Below are positions 42,005-50,284 of a DNA stretch of 64,000 bases, piece after piece. A program made the position numbers and the translations under genes. Within the stretch, counting starts at the first letter, position 1. Every line of letters begins with the position of its first letter. Location of the stretch: NCBI RefSeq assembly GCF_003340495.1, contig NZ_QASA01000001.1, forward strand, positions 1,798,001-1,862,000, read 5' to 3'. This DNA is from Adhaeribacter pallidiroseus. GTDB taxonomy: Bacteria; Bacteroidota; Bacteroidia; Cytophagales; Hymenobacteraceae. The notes beneath the pieces were generated by a model. That model saw nothing but the letters and a program-made list of their open reading frames with translations, searched no databases and was not told where the DNA came from.

Positions 42005-42655
42005 TTATTCCATTTTATAAATTTTATGTTTGATAGCGTAGATTACCAGGCCAACGCGTGATACTACTTCTAGTTTTTTAAATAAGCGGTCGCGGCAATC
42101 TTCTACAGTGCGCGGATTTACTTTTAAAAGCGGAGCAAATGACTTGTAAGGCAGTTCCGTACAAGCTAATTTTAAGAATTCAATTTCCCGAGGGGTTAAC
42201 TCTACTAAAATGGGTTTCGGCTGGAATATTCCACGAGCGAGTATTTCCCGTACGCGGGTAGTGTAGTAAGACCCTTGTTGTTCCATCGCTCTTAAAGCAG
42301 CCTTTACCTCAGCTGGTTCGGCATTTTTTAATACGTAACCATTTACGCCAGCGTGCAGCATTTCCAGTATAGTTTCATCATCGTCATGCATCGAAAGGGC
42401 CAGTACTTTTACTTCCGGATGATATTGCTCCAGCCAACGGGCGGTTTGGTAGCCATCCATAATGGGCATACTCACATCTAATAAAACAATGTCGGGCAAG
42501 GGTTGCTGAACCAATTTTTGAATAAAATCACGGCCATTTTCCGCTTCCCACAAAACAGTATAACGCGAAAATCCATTAATTAACTCTACCATTCCTTTCC
42601 GGAATAGTTTATGATCATCAACAAGAACTACTTTCGTAATTTTAAGAACTTCCAT
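42005..42655 (-). CDS. NarL/LuxR-type response regulator, cassette copy 2
   Basis: 216 residues, same length as copy 1. KVVLVDDHKLFRKGMVELIN is shared exactly with copy 1; phospho-acceptor Asp in IVLLDVSMPIMDGYQ near 59; GYVLKNAEP near 110; HTH region LTPREIEFLKLACTELPYKS with KVNPRTVEDCRDRLFKKLEV. Differences cluster in the receiver's alpha1/beta3 side and the HTH recognition helix (RVVETIRENL versus RTVEDCRDRL), suggesting distinct kinases and DNA targets. Ten bases follow its kinase. Confidence 0.93.
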   Translation of the reverse strand: MEVLKITKVVLVDDHKLFRKGMVELINGFSRYTVLWEAENGRDFIQKLVQQPLPDIVLLDVSMPIMDGYQTARWLEQYHPEVKVLALSMHDDDETILEMLHAGVNGYVLKNAEPAEVKAALRAMEQQGSYYTTRVREILARGIFQPKPILVELTPREIEFLKLACTELPYKSFAPLLKVNPRTVEDCRDRLFKKLEVVSRVGLVIYAIKHKIYKME

Positions 42656-42664
42656 GCAACTGGT

Positions 42665-43459
42665 TTAATCGTTGGGCAATACCAGTAATACTAAAGTTCC
42701 AAGTCCTGGTTTGCTGTGCAAGCTAAAATCGGCGCCAATTAATCTGGCTCGGTATTGCATGTTTAACGTACCGGTTCCCGCGTCCGGATTATGTTCGGCA
42801 GTTACTTCGGCTAAGTCAAATCCACGACCATCGTCTTTAATGCTTAAAATAATTTTAGCGGGTACGTACATGAGCAACACCGAAATGGTAGTGGCCTGCG
42901 CATGCTTGATAATATTGTTTAGGGCTTCCTGAGCAATCCGGAAAACAATTAATTTCTTTTCTGAATCGAGCGTCCGCACATCGCCATGTACTTCCAGGTT
43001 AATGTTGTAGAGTTCGGTTTTTTTCAGAAGGTCCACTTGAAAAGATAAAGATTCAGCTAGGCTTTGCCGGTTAATAAATTCGGGGTTTAATCTCTTGGAT
43101 AAATCACGTAGTTCCCGGCTAACTGAATCCAATAATTCTTTACTCGAATTTATCTTATTGGCGCTAATGCTGTTCAGTTTTGGTTTAAGAGTACTTAAGT
43201 TTAAGCGGATCAGCGAAAGTACCTGGTTGATGTTATCGTGAATTTCCTGTGCAATGGTCCGGAAAGTTTGTTCTTGCACTTCTAATTGCGTTCTTAAAAT
43301 GGTTTGCTGGTAGTTAATTCTAATTTCTTCTTTTTCGCGCAAATACTGGTGATAGCGCCGCTGATGAATCAACATAAAAATGATGACAAAAGAAGTAAAA
43401 ATTAAAATTAATAAGGTAACCGCAATTACAAATTGTATTTCTCCGGCAAGGGCTTGCAT
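42665..43459 (-). CDS. Membrane-anchored histidine kinase (HisKA_3 type), cassette copy 2
   Basis: 264 residues. One membrane helix (FVIAVTLLILIFTSFVIIFM), coiled coil, phospho-His in IAQEIHDNINQVLSLIRLNL near 82, N box AQEALNNIIKHA, G1 DDGRGFD and G2 GTGTLNMQYRARLIGADFSL. Shares gene order and most motif text with copy 1. Its start overlaps the upstream membrane-protein gene by 34 bases, implying translational coupling and probably a complex with it. No periplasmic sensor domain. Confidence 0.92.
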   Translation of the reverse strand: MQALAGEIQFVIAVTLLILIFTSFVIIFMLIHQRRYHQYLREKEEIRINYQQTILRTQLEVQEQTFRTIAQEIHDNINQVLSLIRLNLSTLKPKLNSISANKINSSKELLDSVSRELRDLSKRLNPEFINRQSLAESLSFQVDLLKKTELYNINLEVHGDVRTLDSEKKLIVFRIAQEALNNIIKHAQATTISVLLMYVPAKIILSIKDDGRGFDLAEVTAEHNPDAGTGTLNMQYRARLIGADFSLHSKPGLGTLVLLVLPND

Positions 43460-44076
43460 ATAATTCCTTTAAAAAGATAAATACACAGAATGAGATAAAG
43501 TACATTGTGGATTTGCCAGAGTAGGCCCACGTCTTTTGTATTGCTCTGGGTAAGTTTTTTAAATGTCACAAAAATGAAAAAGCAGCTGGCGTAGTAGGTG
43601 AAAAATCCGGTTATAAACCAAAAATCCTTGGATTTAGTGATAGCTACCGTAGCCGGACGTAGTAAATTTTCTAAGTAATAAAGAAAAGAATAAATAACAA
43701 TAAACAAACTGGCCACGCTGTACGAATTGCTGTTAAAAGACTGCAGGTTTTCCCAGGTAAGGATATTCACGGTAAAAAAAACGGTGAACACAAAAAACAT
43801 AACCAGAATAAAGAAGCGAATGCTTTTGAAAGCACTAATTCGAAAATAATAAATTGATAATATTAAAAAGGAAGCACCGCAGTTGAGGTGATACAAAAAT
43901 AAATTGTTTTGGAGTAATATTTTATCGTAAAAATTGGCTGTACCATTGATAATTGTTTGGGTAAGAATAAACCAGAAGATGTAATCTCTCTTGCAGTTCA
44001 ATTGGTTTTGAAACAAGTAAACTACTACTAATAGCAGAGAGATTACATCTAAAAACTTCGTTATTTCTGATAGCAT
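43426..44076 (-). CDS. Polytopic membrane protein of unknown family, cassette copy 2
   Basis: 216 residues, about seven hydrophobic helices. Shares with copy 1 the loop phrase LQSFNSNSYSV and the overall helix spacing, although overall identity is low. Aromatic-rich in the membrane segments; short basic tail. Unknown family. It overlaps the kinase gene and lies 33 bases after the 83-residue small-protein gene, so all four cassette genes are probably one transcript. Confidence 0.7.
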   Translation of the reverse strand: MLSEITKFLDVISLLLVVVYLFQNQLNCKRDYIFWFILTQTIINGTANFYDKILLQNNLFLYHLNCGASFLILSIYYFRISAFKSIRFFILVMFFVFTVFFTVNILTWENLQSFNSNSYSVASLFIVIYSFLYYLENLLRPATVAITKSKDFWFITGFFTYYASCFFIFVTFKKLTQSNTKDVGLLWQIHNVLYLILCIYLFKGIICKPLPEKYNL

Positions 44077-44109
44077 TCTACCGGAAGGTTAACTAAACTT
44101 AATATAGCC

Positions 44110-44361
44110 TCAGCAGCTCGGCGGTCGGGGGCAACCGTATACCCGGTCAGTCATAACCTGGAGCTGAGGGGTGCCTTCCTGGTCAGCTAATACTGCCTGC
44201 ACTACAATGTTAAACACTTTTTTTTCGGTTTCGCTGCGGCTAATTAAAACCTGAATGGCCACATCAGTGGTAGCCGGATCAGTTGCACCATCGAGAAGCC
44301 TTTTCAAGTCGGCCGCGGAAAAAATGTACTCCGAAGAATAAATAAACTGTTCGTTTGCCAT
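44110..44361 (-). CDS. Small Cys/Pro-tailed protein, cassette copy 2
   Basis: 83 residues, MANEQFIYSSEYIFSAADLK then a helix-strand core and the C-terminal tail TDRVYGCPRPPSC. Both Cys residues lie in the last nine positions; the rest of the protein has none. The leader-like body plus short Cys/Pro tail is reminiscent of precursors of processed peptides, but no modifying enzyme is nearby and this is speculation. First gene of the second cassette. Confidence 0.65.
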   Translation of the reverse strand: MANEQFIYSSEYIFSAADLKRLLDGATDPATTDVAIQVLISRSETEKKVFNIVVQAVLADQEGTPQLQVMTDRVYGCPRPPSC

Positions 44362-45626
44362 AATAGGTTTTTTATAGATTTAAAGAAATGAAAAAGCGTA
44401 TTAATCAACCAGCACAAGAGAGGGGGTGTTAGTATTTCGGGTTAACTCTCTTTTGGTCTTAGAAAAAATTTAAAAATTAGATTTAAGTGGTTGAAAATTT
44501 AAAGTTGAGCAAGATTTTATACATACAGGATTGTTTTTTAACTGCAACCGCAACTATTAAAGTGAGAAATAAACGCAATTTGTAGCAACAATACAATGTG
44601 AAAAATCACATTGCATTATAATTAGCTGGCTTATAGATTTACAGGTATACCTATTTTAAAATTTTAGTTCTTCAAAATCTCTGGAATAAATCTGTTTGAT
44701 TTAGCAAACTAAACTAAATTAAATATAGAACCTTCTGGCCACCTGCCTCCTTAAATCCCGAACCTAATTTTAACATATAAGTGCCTGCTATTAAATAATT
44801 AAAAAAGCAAGTTGCAAAGTTCTAAAGATATAGCTTGTAGTACTCTACTGTCTTTAAAAACAACAGGAATCTTAATTTTGTAATAGATCAATGGTATATA
44901 TTCTTTTCCAACTTACTTAATGCACTAGATACACTTTTACAACAAGTTACATGCGTATAACCGGCATTAACTTATAGAAAATAATACGACAGACCTCAGG
45001 CAGTCCCCAGCAGCCCTAGTGTAAGGGCTAGTACTGGATTTTTAAATGAGAATTAATAACAAACCATGGTAACCAAATTTTTACGCGGATTATGGATTGA
45101 ATAAACTTACTTTTCAAAAGGAGGGCGTTAGAAATCTGCCAATTCTGCAAGATTAAATAAACAAAGCTCTTCCTTCCACAAACTAAGCTCCCTAGCTCAA
45201 TAAGCGTAGTTAAATAAAAAGCCAAATTTAATAACCATTTAAAATGATTTTTCCTCCAGAAAGATGACGGCTACTCACTCAAACCTAAAACCGCTGCGTC
45301 TAGGGGAGGAGACCAAAGTACGGAAGAACGAAAGCACTTCCATCGATCGGAGCAGGATAACTTAATCGCTAATTTAGGTATTAGTGCTACATTTTTGTTG
45401 GAAATGAACTGCACTGTAATCAATAATTAAATTTTTTAAAATTTTAATAAGTACCCGGTAACAATCATCATCTGATTGGAATGTATAATTGAATCTTCTG
45501 GATTACTTCTAAATTGTACTTAGTATAGTACTATATTATCTTGTTACTGAGACAGACTCTTGAGGAATGCTTACTACTATGACTTAAAAAAAACTTATTA
45601 TAAAACAATTTAATTTATCCAAAACC
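44362..45626. other. 1.26-kb gene-free AT-rich region
   Basis: No credible gene. A 65-codon minus-strand frame at 45028-45225 has no recognisable features. Contains the 20-base palindrome at 44594-44613. It separates the signalling cassettes from the accessory island and may hold its left boundary; no integrase, tRNA or att repeat was seen. Confidence 0.45.
44594..44613. promoter_or_regulatory. Perfect palindrome, candidate operator
   Basis: CAATGTGA-AAAA-TCACATTG. Half-sites TGTGA/TCACA resemble CRP/FNR-family sites, but the spacer is four rather than the six bases of E. coli CRP sites. It is 233 bases upstream of the second small-protein gene. Confidence 0.45.
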
Positions 45627-46664
45627 ATGAAAAAAGTATGCTTATTGTGTAAGGGCAGCAGCCGTGTATTAGTGGCGTTGTTAATCTTGGTAGTTCTTTC
45701 AACGGTTCCGGCTGTTGCCCAAAAAATTAAAAACGATAAAATCCGGACGACTTACCGCAAATCGCCGGTTGTAATGCTCACGCCCAAATACAGCTCTTTC
45801 TCCATTGAATACGACTACGGCGACATGGTGGTTCCCGTCGGCGAAAAACCCAAACTGCAAGGCCTCAAGTACCAAAAAGCCGACGGTGATCTAACTCTAA
45901 AAATGCGGATTAAAAACGTATATAGCGCCGACAAAACTTTGCAACTGGATGACAGCGGCGGCAAAAAGAAGGCTTACTACAACGTAACCTACAAAGCCGA
46001 CTACGGCTACGATTTAGTAGATAAAGCCACCGGCGACATTATTGCCTCTTACCAAAGAGAAGGGGGCGTTTTCAGTACCCCGTCGTTCAGCTCCCAAACC
46101 GAGATGGACATTTACATGAAAAATGCCTTGGTATCGGACCTTACCAAATATTTGGTAGAAAAAGTACACAGCCGCGTGGATTACGACTTAACGCCCAGTA
46201 CCTACGAAGTACGCCTGGTAACCAACATCCTCGATGGTACCATCCCGGCTTACCAAGAAATTAACCAGGCTACCACCAGTTTTGCTACCGCCATTGCCAC
46301 CGCCGAACCCGATAAAGAAAAGCTACAGCAGGCGACTACCGTATGGGAAAACCATCTCAAAAAAGTAAACTGGACCGACAAGAAAAGCGAGATCAATAAA
46401 AAAGTAGGCATTGCCTTGGTCGAAAACCTCTGCGCCGCTTACCTGCTCCTTGAAGATTACCCCAAACTAGCCTTAGCCGCCGAACTAGCCGAAAGCAAAA
46501 ACAAAGGCATTCTGGCGGATTTATCCAATCTAACCTTCGAGATAGACAGCAACTATCTAGGTCCTTGCACATTTACCAAAACTACCATTAAAAACGGCAA
46601 AATCACCCGCGATTACAAGCCTACTTTCATGGAGTTTGCGGGAGATTTAGTAGCGAAGGAGTAA
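45627..46664 (+). CDS. Hypothetical secreted protein
   Basis: 345 residues with a signal peptide: basic start, hydrophobic VLVALLILVVLSTVPAVA and probable cleavage after VAQ near residue 32. The mature part begins with beta-rich sequence (SIEYDYGDMVVPVGEKPKLQ, DLTLKMRIKNVY) and ends with helical TPR-like text around residues 215-300 (ENLCAAYLLLEDYPKLALAAELAESK). Exported to periplasm or outer membrane. Family not recognised. Higher GC and cleaner codon use than the AT-rich genes at 50-52 kb. About 270 bases separate it from the next gene. Confidence 0.75.
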   Translation: MKKVCLLCKGSSRVLVALLILVVLSTVPAVAQKIKNDKIRTTYRKSPVVMLTPKYSSFSIEYDYGDMVVPVGEKPKLQGLKYQKADGDLTLKMRIKNVYSADKTLQLDDSGGKKKAYYNVTYKADYGYDLVDKATGDIIASYQREGGVFSTPSFSSQTEMDIYMKNALVSDLTKYLVEKVHSRVDYDLTPSTYEVRLVTNILDGTIPAYQEINQATTSFATAIATAEPDKEKLQQATTVWENHLKKVNWTDKKSEINKKVGIALVENLCAAYLLLEDYPKLALAAELAESKNKGILADLSNLTFEIDSNYLGPCTFTKTTIKNGKITRDYKPTFMEFAGDLVAKE

Positions 46665-46723
46665 CAGAAGTAGTAGGAGCAAGGAAATATTCAAATAAAT
46701 CAGTTACTACAAATTAATAGCAA

Positions 46724-46857
46724 TTATAAGTAAAAGGACAAATTAGAATAGCCATTAACATTTTAAAAGTACAGAGTTAACTTTCTGATTTATAATATAA
46801 TACGAATCATTTCGTCTTGCTACTTGTATCTTGTTACTTATGTCCTTTTACTTATAA
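46724..46857. repeat. 17-bp perfect inverted repeat pair, 100 bases apart
   Basis: TTATAAGTAAAAGGACA (46724-46740) and its exact complement (46841-46857). Just inside the right arm the words TTGCTACTTGTATCTTGTTACTTA resemble the rRNA spacer near 34455 (ACTTGTAACTTGCAACTT), suggesting a dispersed non-coding repeat or a short mobile relic. Confidence 0.45.
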
Positions 46858-46931
46858 ACTAAGAATTCAGTACTGAAGAATATATTTTTATAACCAGAGA
46901 AATTCATCGTGAATTAAATAAAGCACTATAT

Positions 46932-47624
46932 ATGGCGATCTCGAATACACAGAAGTCCAAAGTTTTAAAGATAATAAACGTTTTTGAAACCGGTGATCCG
47001 AACGGTAAATACGATAGTATTTCCATTTATAAAGATGCTACCAACAAACAAGGAGAGAAAATGTATCAGATTACCTACGGCAGAAGCCAGACTACCGAAT
47101 TCGGCAATTTAAAACGGTTGTTAGAACTTTATATGTCCCGAGATGGTCGTTTTTCTGCGTTGTTTCAAGGGTATATCTCTAAAATTGGCAAGGAACCCGC
47201 TTTGCACACTAATGCTCAATTTAAGCAATTACTCCGGCAAGCCGCGCGCGAAGATATTATCATGCGGGCCTCGCAGGATGAATTTTTCGACATGTATTAT
47301 TACCAACCAGCTTTTGTTTGGTACCGGGGTTTTGGCTTTACAGAAGCGTTAAGTCTGCTCGTGATTTACGATAGTTTTATTCATTCCGGTACAGTGCCCG
47401 ACTTTCTGCGGAAGCGTTTCGCCGAAAGGCTTCCTTTAAACGGCGGCCAGGAAAAAGCCTAGATAGAACAATACGTGGATGCCCGGCACGATTGGTTAGC
47501 CACGCATTCCCGCCAGGAATTGCGGCCAACCGTGTACCGTACCAAGTGTTTCAAAGCGCAAATACAACGCAGTAACTGGAGCCTCGCGGAGCCGGTAAAC
47601 GCCAACGGCATCGAGGTGCAATAA
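46932..47624 (+). pseudogene. GH46 chitosanase-like gene interrupted by in-frame TAG
   Basis: Across one stop the frame encodes about 230 residues. The N-terminal KIINVFETGDPNGKYDSISI carries the expected catalytic Glu (FETG) and downstream acidic residues, then ITYGRSQTTEFGNLKRLL, and after the stop QYVDARHDWLATH and VYRTKCFKAQI, typical of GH46-like glycoside hydrolases. The TAG is at 47460-47462 in EKA-stop-IEQYVDARHDW; a Trp codon (TGG to TAG) is the simplest ancestor. The truncated 176-residue product lacks the last helical part. No signal peptide is seen, so if active it would be cytoplasmic or exported by another route. Confidence 0.75.
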
Positions 47625-47687
47625 AAGCCGGTATTTAGATGAAAATTACTAGGTTAATGAGGAAAAACCATATAAATAAGTTACATA

Positions 47688-48971
47688 ATGGCCAACGAAC
47701 AAACACCACTTGCTACTAAACCCCAAGTAACTAAACCAGATTTATGGCGTGACTGGGAATCCGGGCGAGAATTTAAAAAATTGTTTTTTATTTTAGTAGG
47801 GCTTTATGTTTTCCTGCATCTGCTTCTTCCCGGCGAAGAGTTAAAAGAACTTTCGGATCAGGAAAAAGAAAATATCAGAACCATGATTTCGCAAGCAAGA
47901 GAGTTTTGCATCGAAAATGGGTCATCGATACAGAAACCTGATCCCAAAACGGGAGCAGATTCTACTGCTGCCAGGCAAAAAATTGCACAAATAAATTGCC
48001 CAGCGTTAGTTTCGTGCGGCGATAGCATTGCTACCCGGATAGTAAATTACATTAGTTCCCGGTACAAATTTAACCAGGAACACCAGTCGGTTACTAGTTG
48101 GATTAGAGCGGTTCCTGAATGGTTACGTTCTTGGTTCGCCGGTTCCGAGGAGGTACCAAAATCGAACGCTATCACTTCTAGTACTTCCAGAGATTTTTGG
48201 CAGGTAGTATTATTTGTGCGGGAATACGCACGGAGCGGCTTCCCGGATTCTTTTTTAAAAGACTACAAACTAAGGGTTCATTCTTTCTTCTGGCTAACGG
48301 AAGACTTGGTTTTTCTGGAAATTATATTCTGGTCATTATTTGGTTTGCTGGCCAGCATATTTTATAACGTGTCCGAATCATTACGCGAGAAAAATGATCC
48401 AGCCAAGCAATATGATTCCAGCATTGAATATGTGAATTGGGCAAAGCTGTTTTACGCGCCGTTAACTACAATTGTCATCTATTTTAGTGTGCAGCTCGTT
48501 ACTACCGACAATCTGGAAGCAAACTTTAATAATCTGCGACACGGATTAATTATTCTCTGTTTTGTTTTGGGCTTCTTTTCCGGACGCACAGTTGAATTAT
48601 TAGAACGATTTAAAAATTTGATTCTACCCCTCAACAAAGCCGTCGATGATCCCAATAAGTTATCCCAAAAAGATACCTCGCTAATAGCACCAGTAATAAA
48701 TGGAAAAGTTACTTTTTCTCCCACGATAGATCCGGCACCTAATGACCAATTACCCAGTACCATTATTAATGTGTCATCGGCAGATGGTAAAATTAGCTTA
48801 AAAACAGTACCAGACGCAACCGGAAATTTTAGTATTCCAGTTCCTCCGGAAGGGTTATATACGGTAAGTGCTCTTTTAACTGTTGGCGCTCAAAGCTATA
48901 CTTCTAAACAAGATATCACCATCAAAAACGGGGAAGATCTGAAAATTATATTAGAAGCATCTGCTAGATAA
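47688..48971 (+). CDS. Membrane protein with C-terminal carboxypeptidase-regulatory-like domain
   Basis: 427 residues. First membrane helix about 31-48 (LFFILVGLYVFLHLLL), a large loop (about 50-205) containing three Cys, then about three further helices (FLEIIFWSLFGLLASIFY, FYAPLTTIVIYFSVQLV, GLIILCFVLGFFSG), and from about residue 345 a beta-sandwich segment (INGKVTFSP… VPDATGNFSIPVPPEGLYTV) like CarboxypepD_reg domains. Family not recognised as a whole. It lies 64 bases after the broken GH46 gene, possibly an anchoring or immunity component of the island. Confidence 0.65.
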   Translation: MANEQTPLATKPQVTKPDLWRDWESGREFKKLFFILVGLYVFLHLLLPGEELKELSDQEKENIRTMISQAREFCIENGSSIQKPDPKTGADSTAARQKIAQINCPALVSCGDSIATRIVNYISSRYKFNQEHQSVTSWIRAVPEWLRSWFAGSEEVPKSNAITSSTSRDFWQVVLFVREYARSGFPDSFLKDYKLRVHSFFWLTEDLVFLEIIFWSLFGLLASIFYNVSESLREKNDPAKQYDSSIEYVNWAKLFYAPLTTIVIYFSVQLVTTDNLEANFNNLRHGLIILCFVLGFFSGRTVELLERFKNLILPLNKAVDDPNKLSQKDTSLIAPVINGKVTFSPTIDPAPNDQLPSTIINVSSADGKISLKTVPDATGNFSIPVPPEGLYTVSALLTVGAQSYTSKQDITIKNGEDLKIILEASAR

Positions 48972-49123
48972 GCTGACAGATTAAATGGCAAGAAGTAAGA
49001 AAAACGTTTGAATTTATCAATTCTCCTGATTAGCATTTCCTTTCGCATCATTTGTTAAATCTGATAAAACCGAAAAGCCGAAAACGGTAAATAGAGTAGG
49101 CAATAATTATAAACATTTGTACC

Positions 49124-49408
49124 ATGGAAAAGAATCAATTTGTGGTTGACTTGGGCGATTTAGAACTTTCTCCTGAGCAAAGTAAGAGCTTAAATGCGGC
49201 TATTCATAAAGCAGTAGCCGGCGAGTTAGCGAATATTGGCACCGCTAATCAAGTAGCATTATTCCCAATAAACGATTTATCGGATATAGATAGAAAAACT
49301 ATCTTTGGTAAGGGTGGATTGATAAATGGAATCATTATTCGGGATTTTAAAAAGGAAAATTTGAAAGACCTTCTTCAATCTAAAATAAGAAAACAAGGTG
49401 AACTCTGA
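49124..49408 (+). CDS. Small hypothetical protein paired with Cys-rich gene
   Basis: 94 residues starting MEKNQFVVDLGDLELSPEQS, then a helix KSLNAAIHKAVAGELANI and a segment FPINDLSDIDRKTIFGKGG. No Cys, no signal. I do not recognise a named family; the D-L-G-D-L-x-L-S/T-x-E-Q opening looks like a conserved short domain. Its end overlaps the GTG start of the Cys-rich gene by 11 bases, indicating coupled expression. Confidence 0.65.
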   Translation: MEKNQFVVDLGDLELSPEQSKSLNAAIHKAVAGELANIGTANQVALFPINDLSDIDRKTIFGKGGLINGIIIRDFKKENLKDLLQSKIRKQGEL

Positions 49409-49805
49409 AGCAATTATGTGCCCGTCGCATCGCTGTGCGCCGGGCTCACAACTATTAGGGGTGCGGCAAAATAATGGTACAGTTGCTATTTTGCCGCAAC
49501 CTTTGCCTATAGATAATGACTTTATCGAGAAAGTAGAGCAGCACCCAATTACCCCCGAACGCCGTTTTCGATTTACAAATAAATGCGTGGAAAATGGTTG
49601 CCAGCAATGGAACGGTAAAAGCTGCCGCGTAGCCGAAAGAGCCGTGCAGTATTTAGAATCGATTCCGCTGAACGAAAAGTTACCGGCTTGTTCCATCCGG
49701 AGTAATTGCCGCTGGTTTTTACAAACCGGAGCGGAAGCGTGTAAGGTTTGTACTTATGTTTTGACGGAGATTATTGAGGAAGAATTCTATAATAATTTAG
49801 GCTAA
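49398..49805 (+). CDS. Cys-rich hypothetical protein, possible metal or Fe-S binder
   Basis: 135 residues with nine Cys: MCPSHRC near the start, then CVENGCQQWNGKSC (about 63-76), ACSIRSNC (about 97-104) and CKVC (about 115-118). The spacing CxxxxC…C, CxxxxxC and CxxC suggests two metal sites, zinc or Fe-S. The GTG start at 49398 overlaps the upstream gene; ATG 49416 is an alternative. No membrane segment. Function unknown; pairing with the 94-residue protein is the best clue. Confidence 0.65.
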   Translation: MNSEAIMCPSHRCAPGSQLLGVRQNNGTVAILPQPLPIDNDFIEKVEQHPITPERRFRFTNKCVENGCQQWNGKSCRVAERAVQYLESIPLNEKLPACSIRSNCRWFLQTGAEACKVCTYVLTEIIEEEFYNNLG

Positions 49806-49951
49806 ACAATTTGATAATCATAAACTAAAATTATTATAAAAACAATCAGAATGCATATTAGATTATTTCTAATTCAAGTAGTAAAATAGATATTCTGCTA
49901 ATATCAGTTAAATCATTTTAAATATTTAAACTATTTAAATTAAATAAAAAT

Positions 49952-50284
49952 ATGAGCAAAGTAATTCAAAACTTAAATATTGAAGTTTCTAATCATGCTA
50001 GAAACTTAATAACAGTTCTTCTTGAAGGCAGAGACGTAACTAATAGTAAAATTTTTACGGGAAGCAAGTGGGTTCTGAAATTTGATGAATTTACTACTCA
50101 AGATGATGATCTAGATGTATTTATTTTAATGAATGGTGATCCAGGAGTAGATGCGTCGATAAAAGTTTCTGGAATTGGACTAGCGCCGCCAGAAACTTCT
50201 GATGAGAAGACTTTTGGTCCTAATAGTTTTGCATTTTATTCAAAAGAAATTAAAACCACAGATAATGGAAACGAGAATGTATAA
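49952..50284 (+). CDS. Hypothetical protein, 110 residues
   Basis: 110 residues, beta-rich and acidic (KFDEFTTQDDDLDVFILMNG, SIKVSGIGLAPPETSDEK), without Cys, signal peptide or membrane segment. Unrecognised. Low GC and frequent AGA/ATA codons, like the two genes that follow. Its last bases overlap the next gene's ATG by eight bases. Confidence 0.55.
   Translation: MSKVIQNLNIEVSNHARNLITVLLEGRDVTNSKIFTGSKWVLKFDEFTTQDDDLDVFILMNGDPGVDASIKVSGIGLAPPETSDEKTFGPNSFAFYSKEIKTTDNGNENV

Noticed and set aside
44594-44613. Palindrome as a classical CRP site
   Set aside because: Spacer is four rather than six bases, so only a general CRP/FNR-like operator is claimed.
45028-45225. 65-codon minus-strand frame in the gene-free region
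   Set aside because: No conserved features; isolated in AT-rich sequence.
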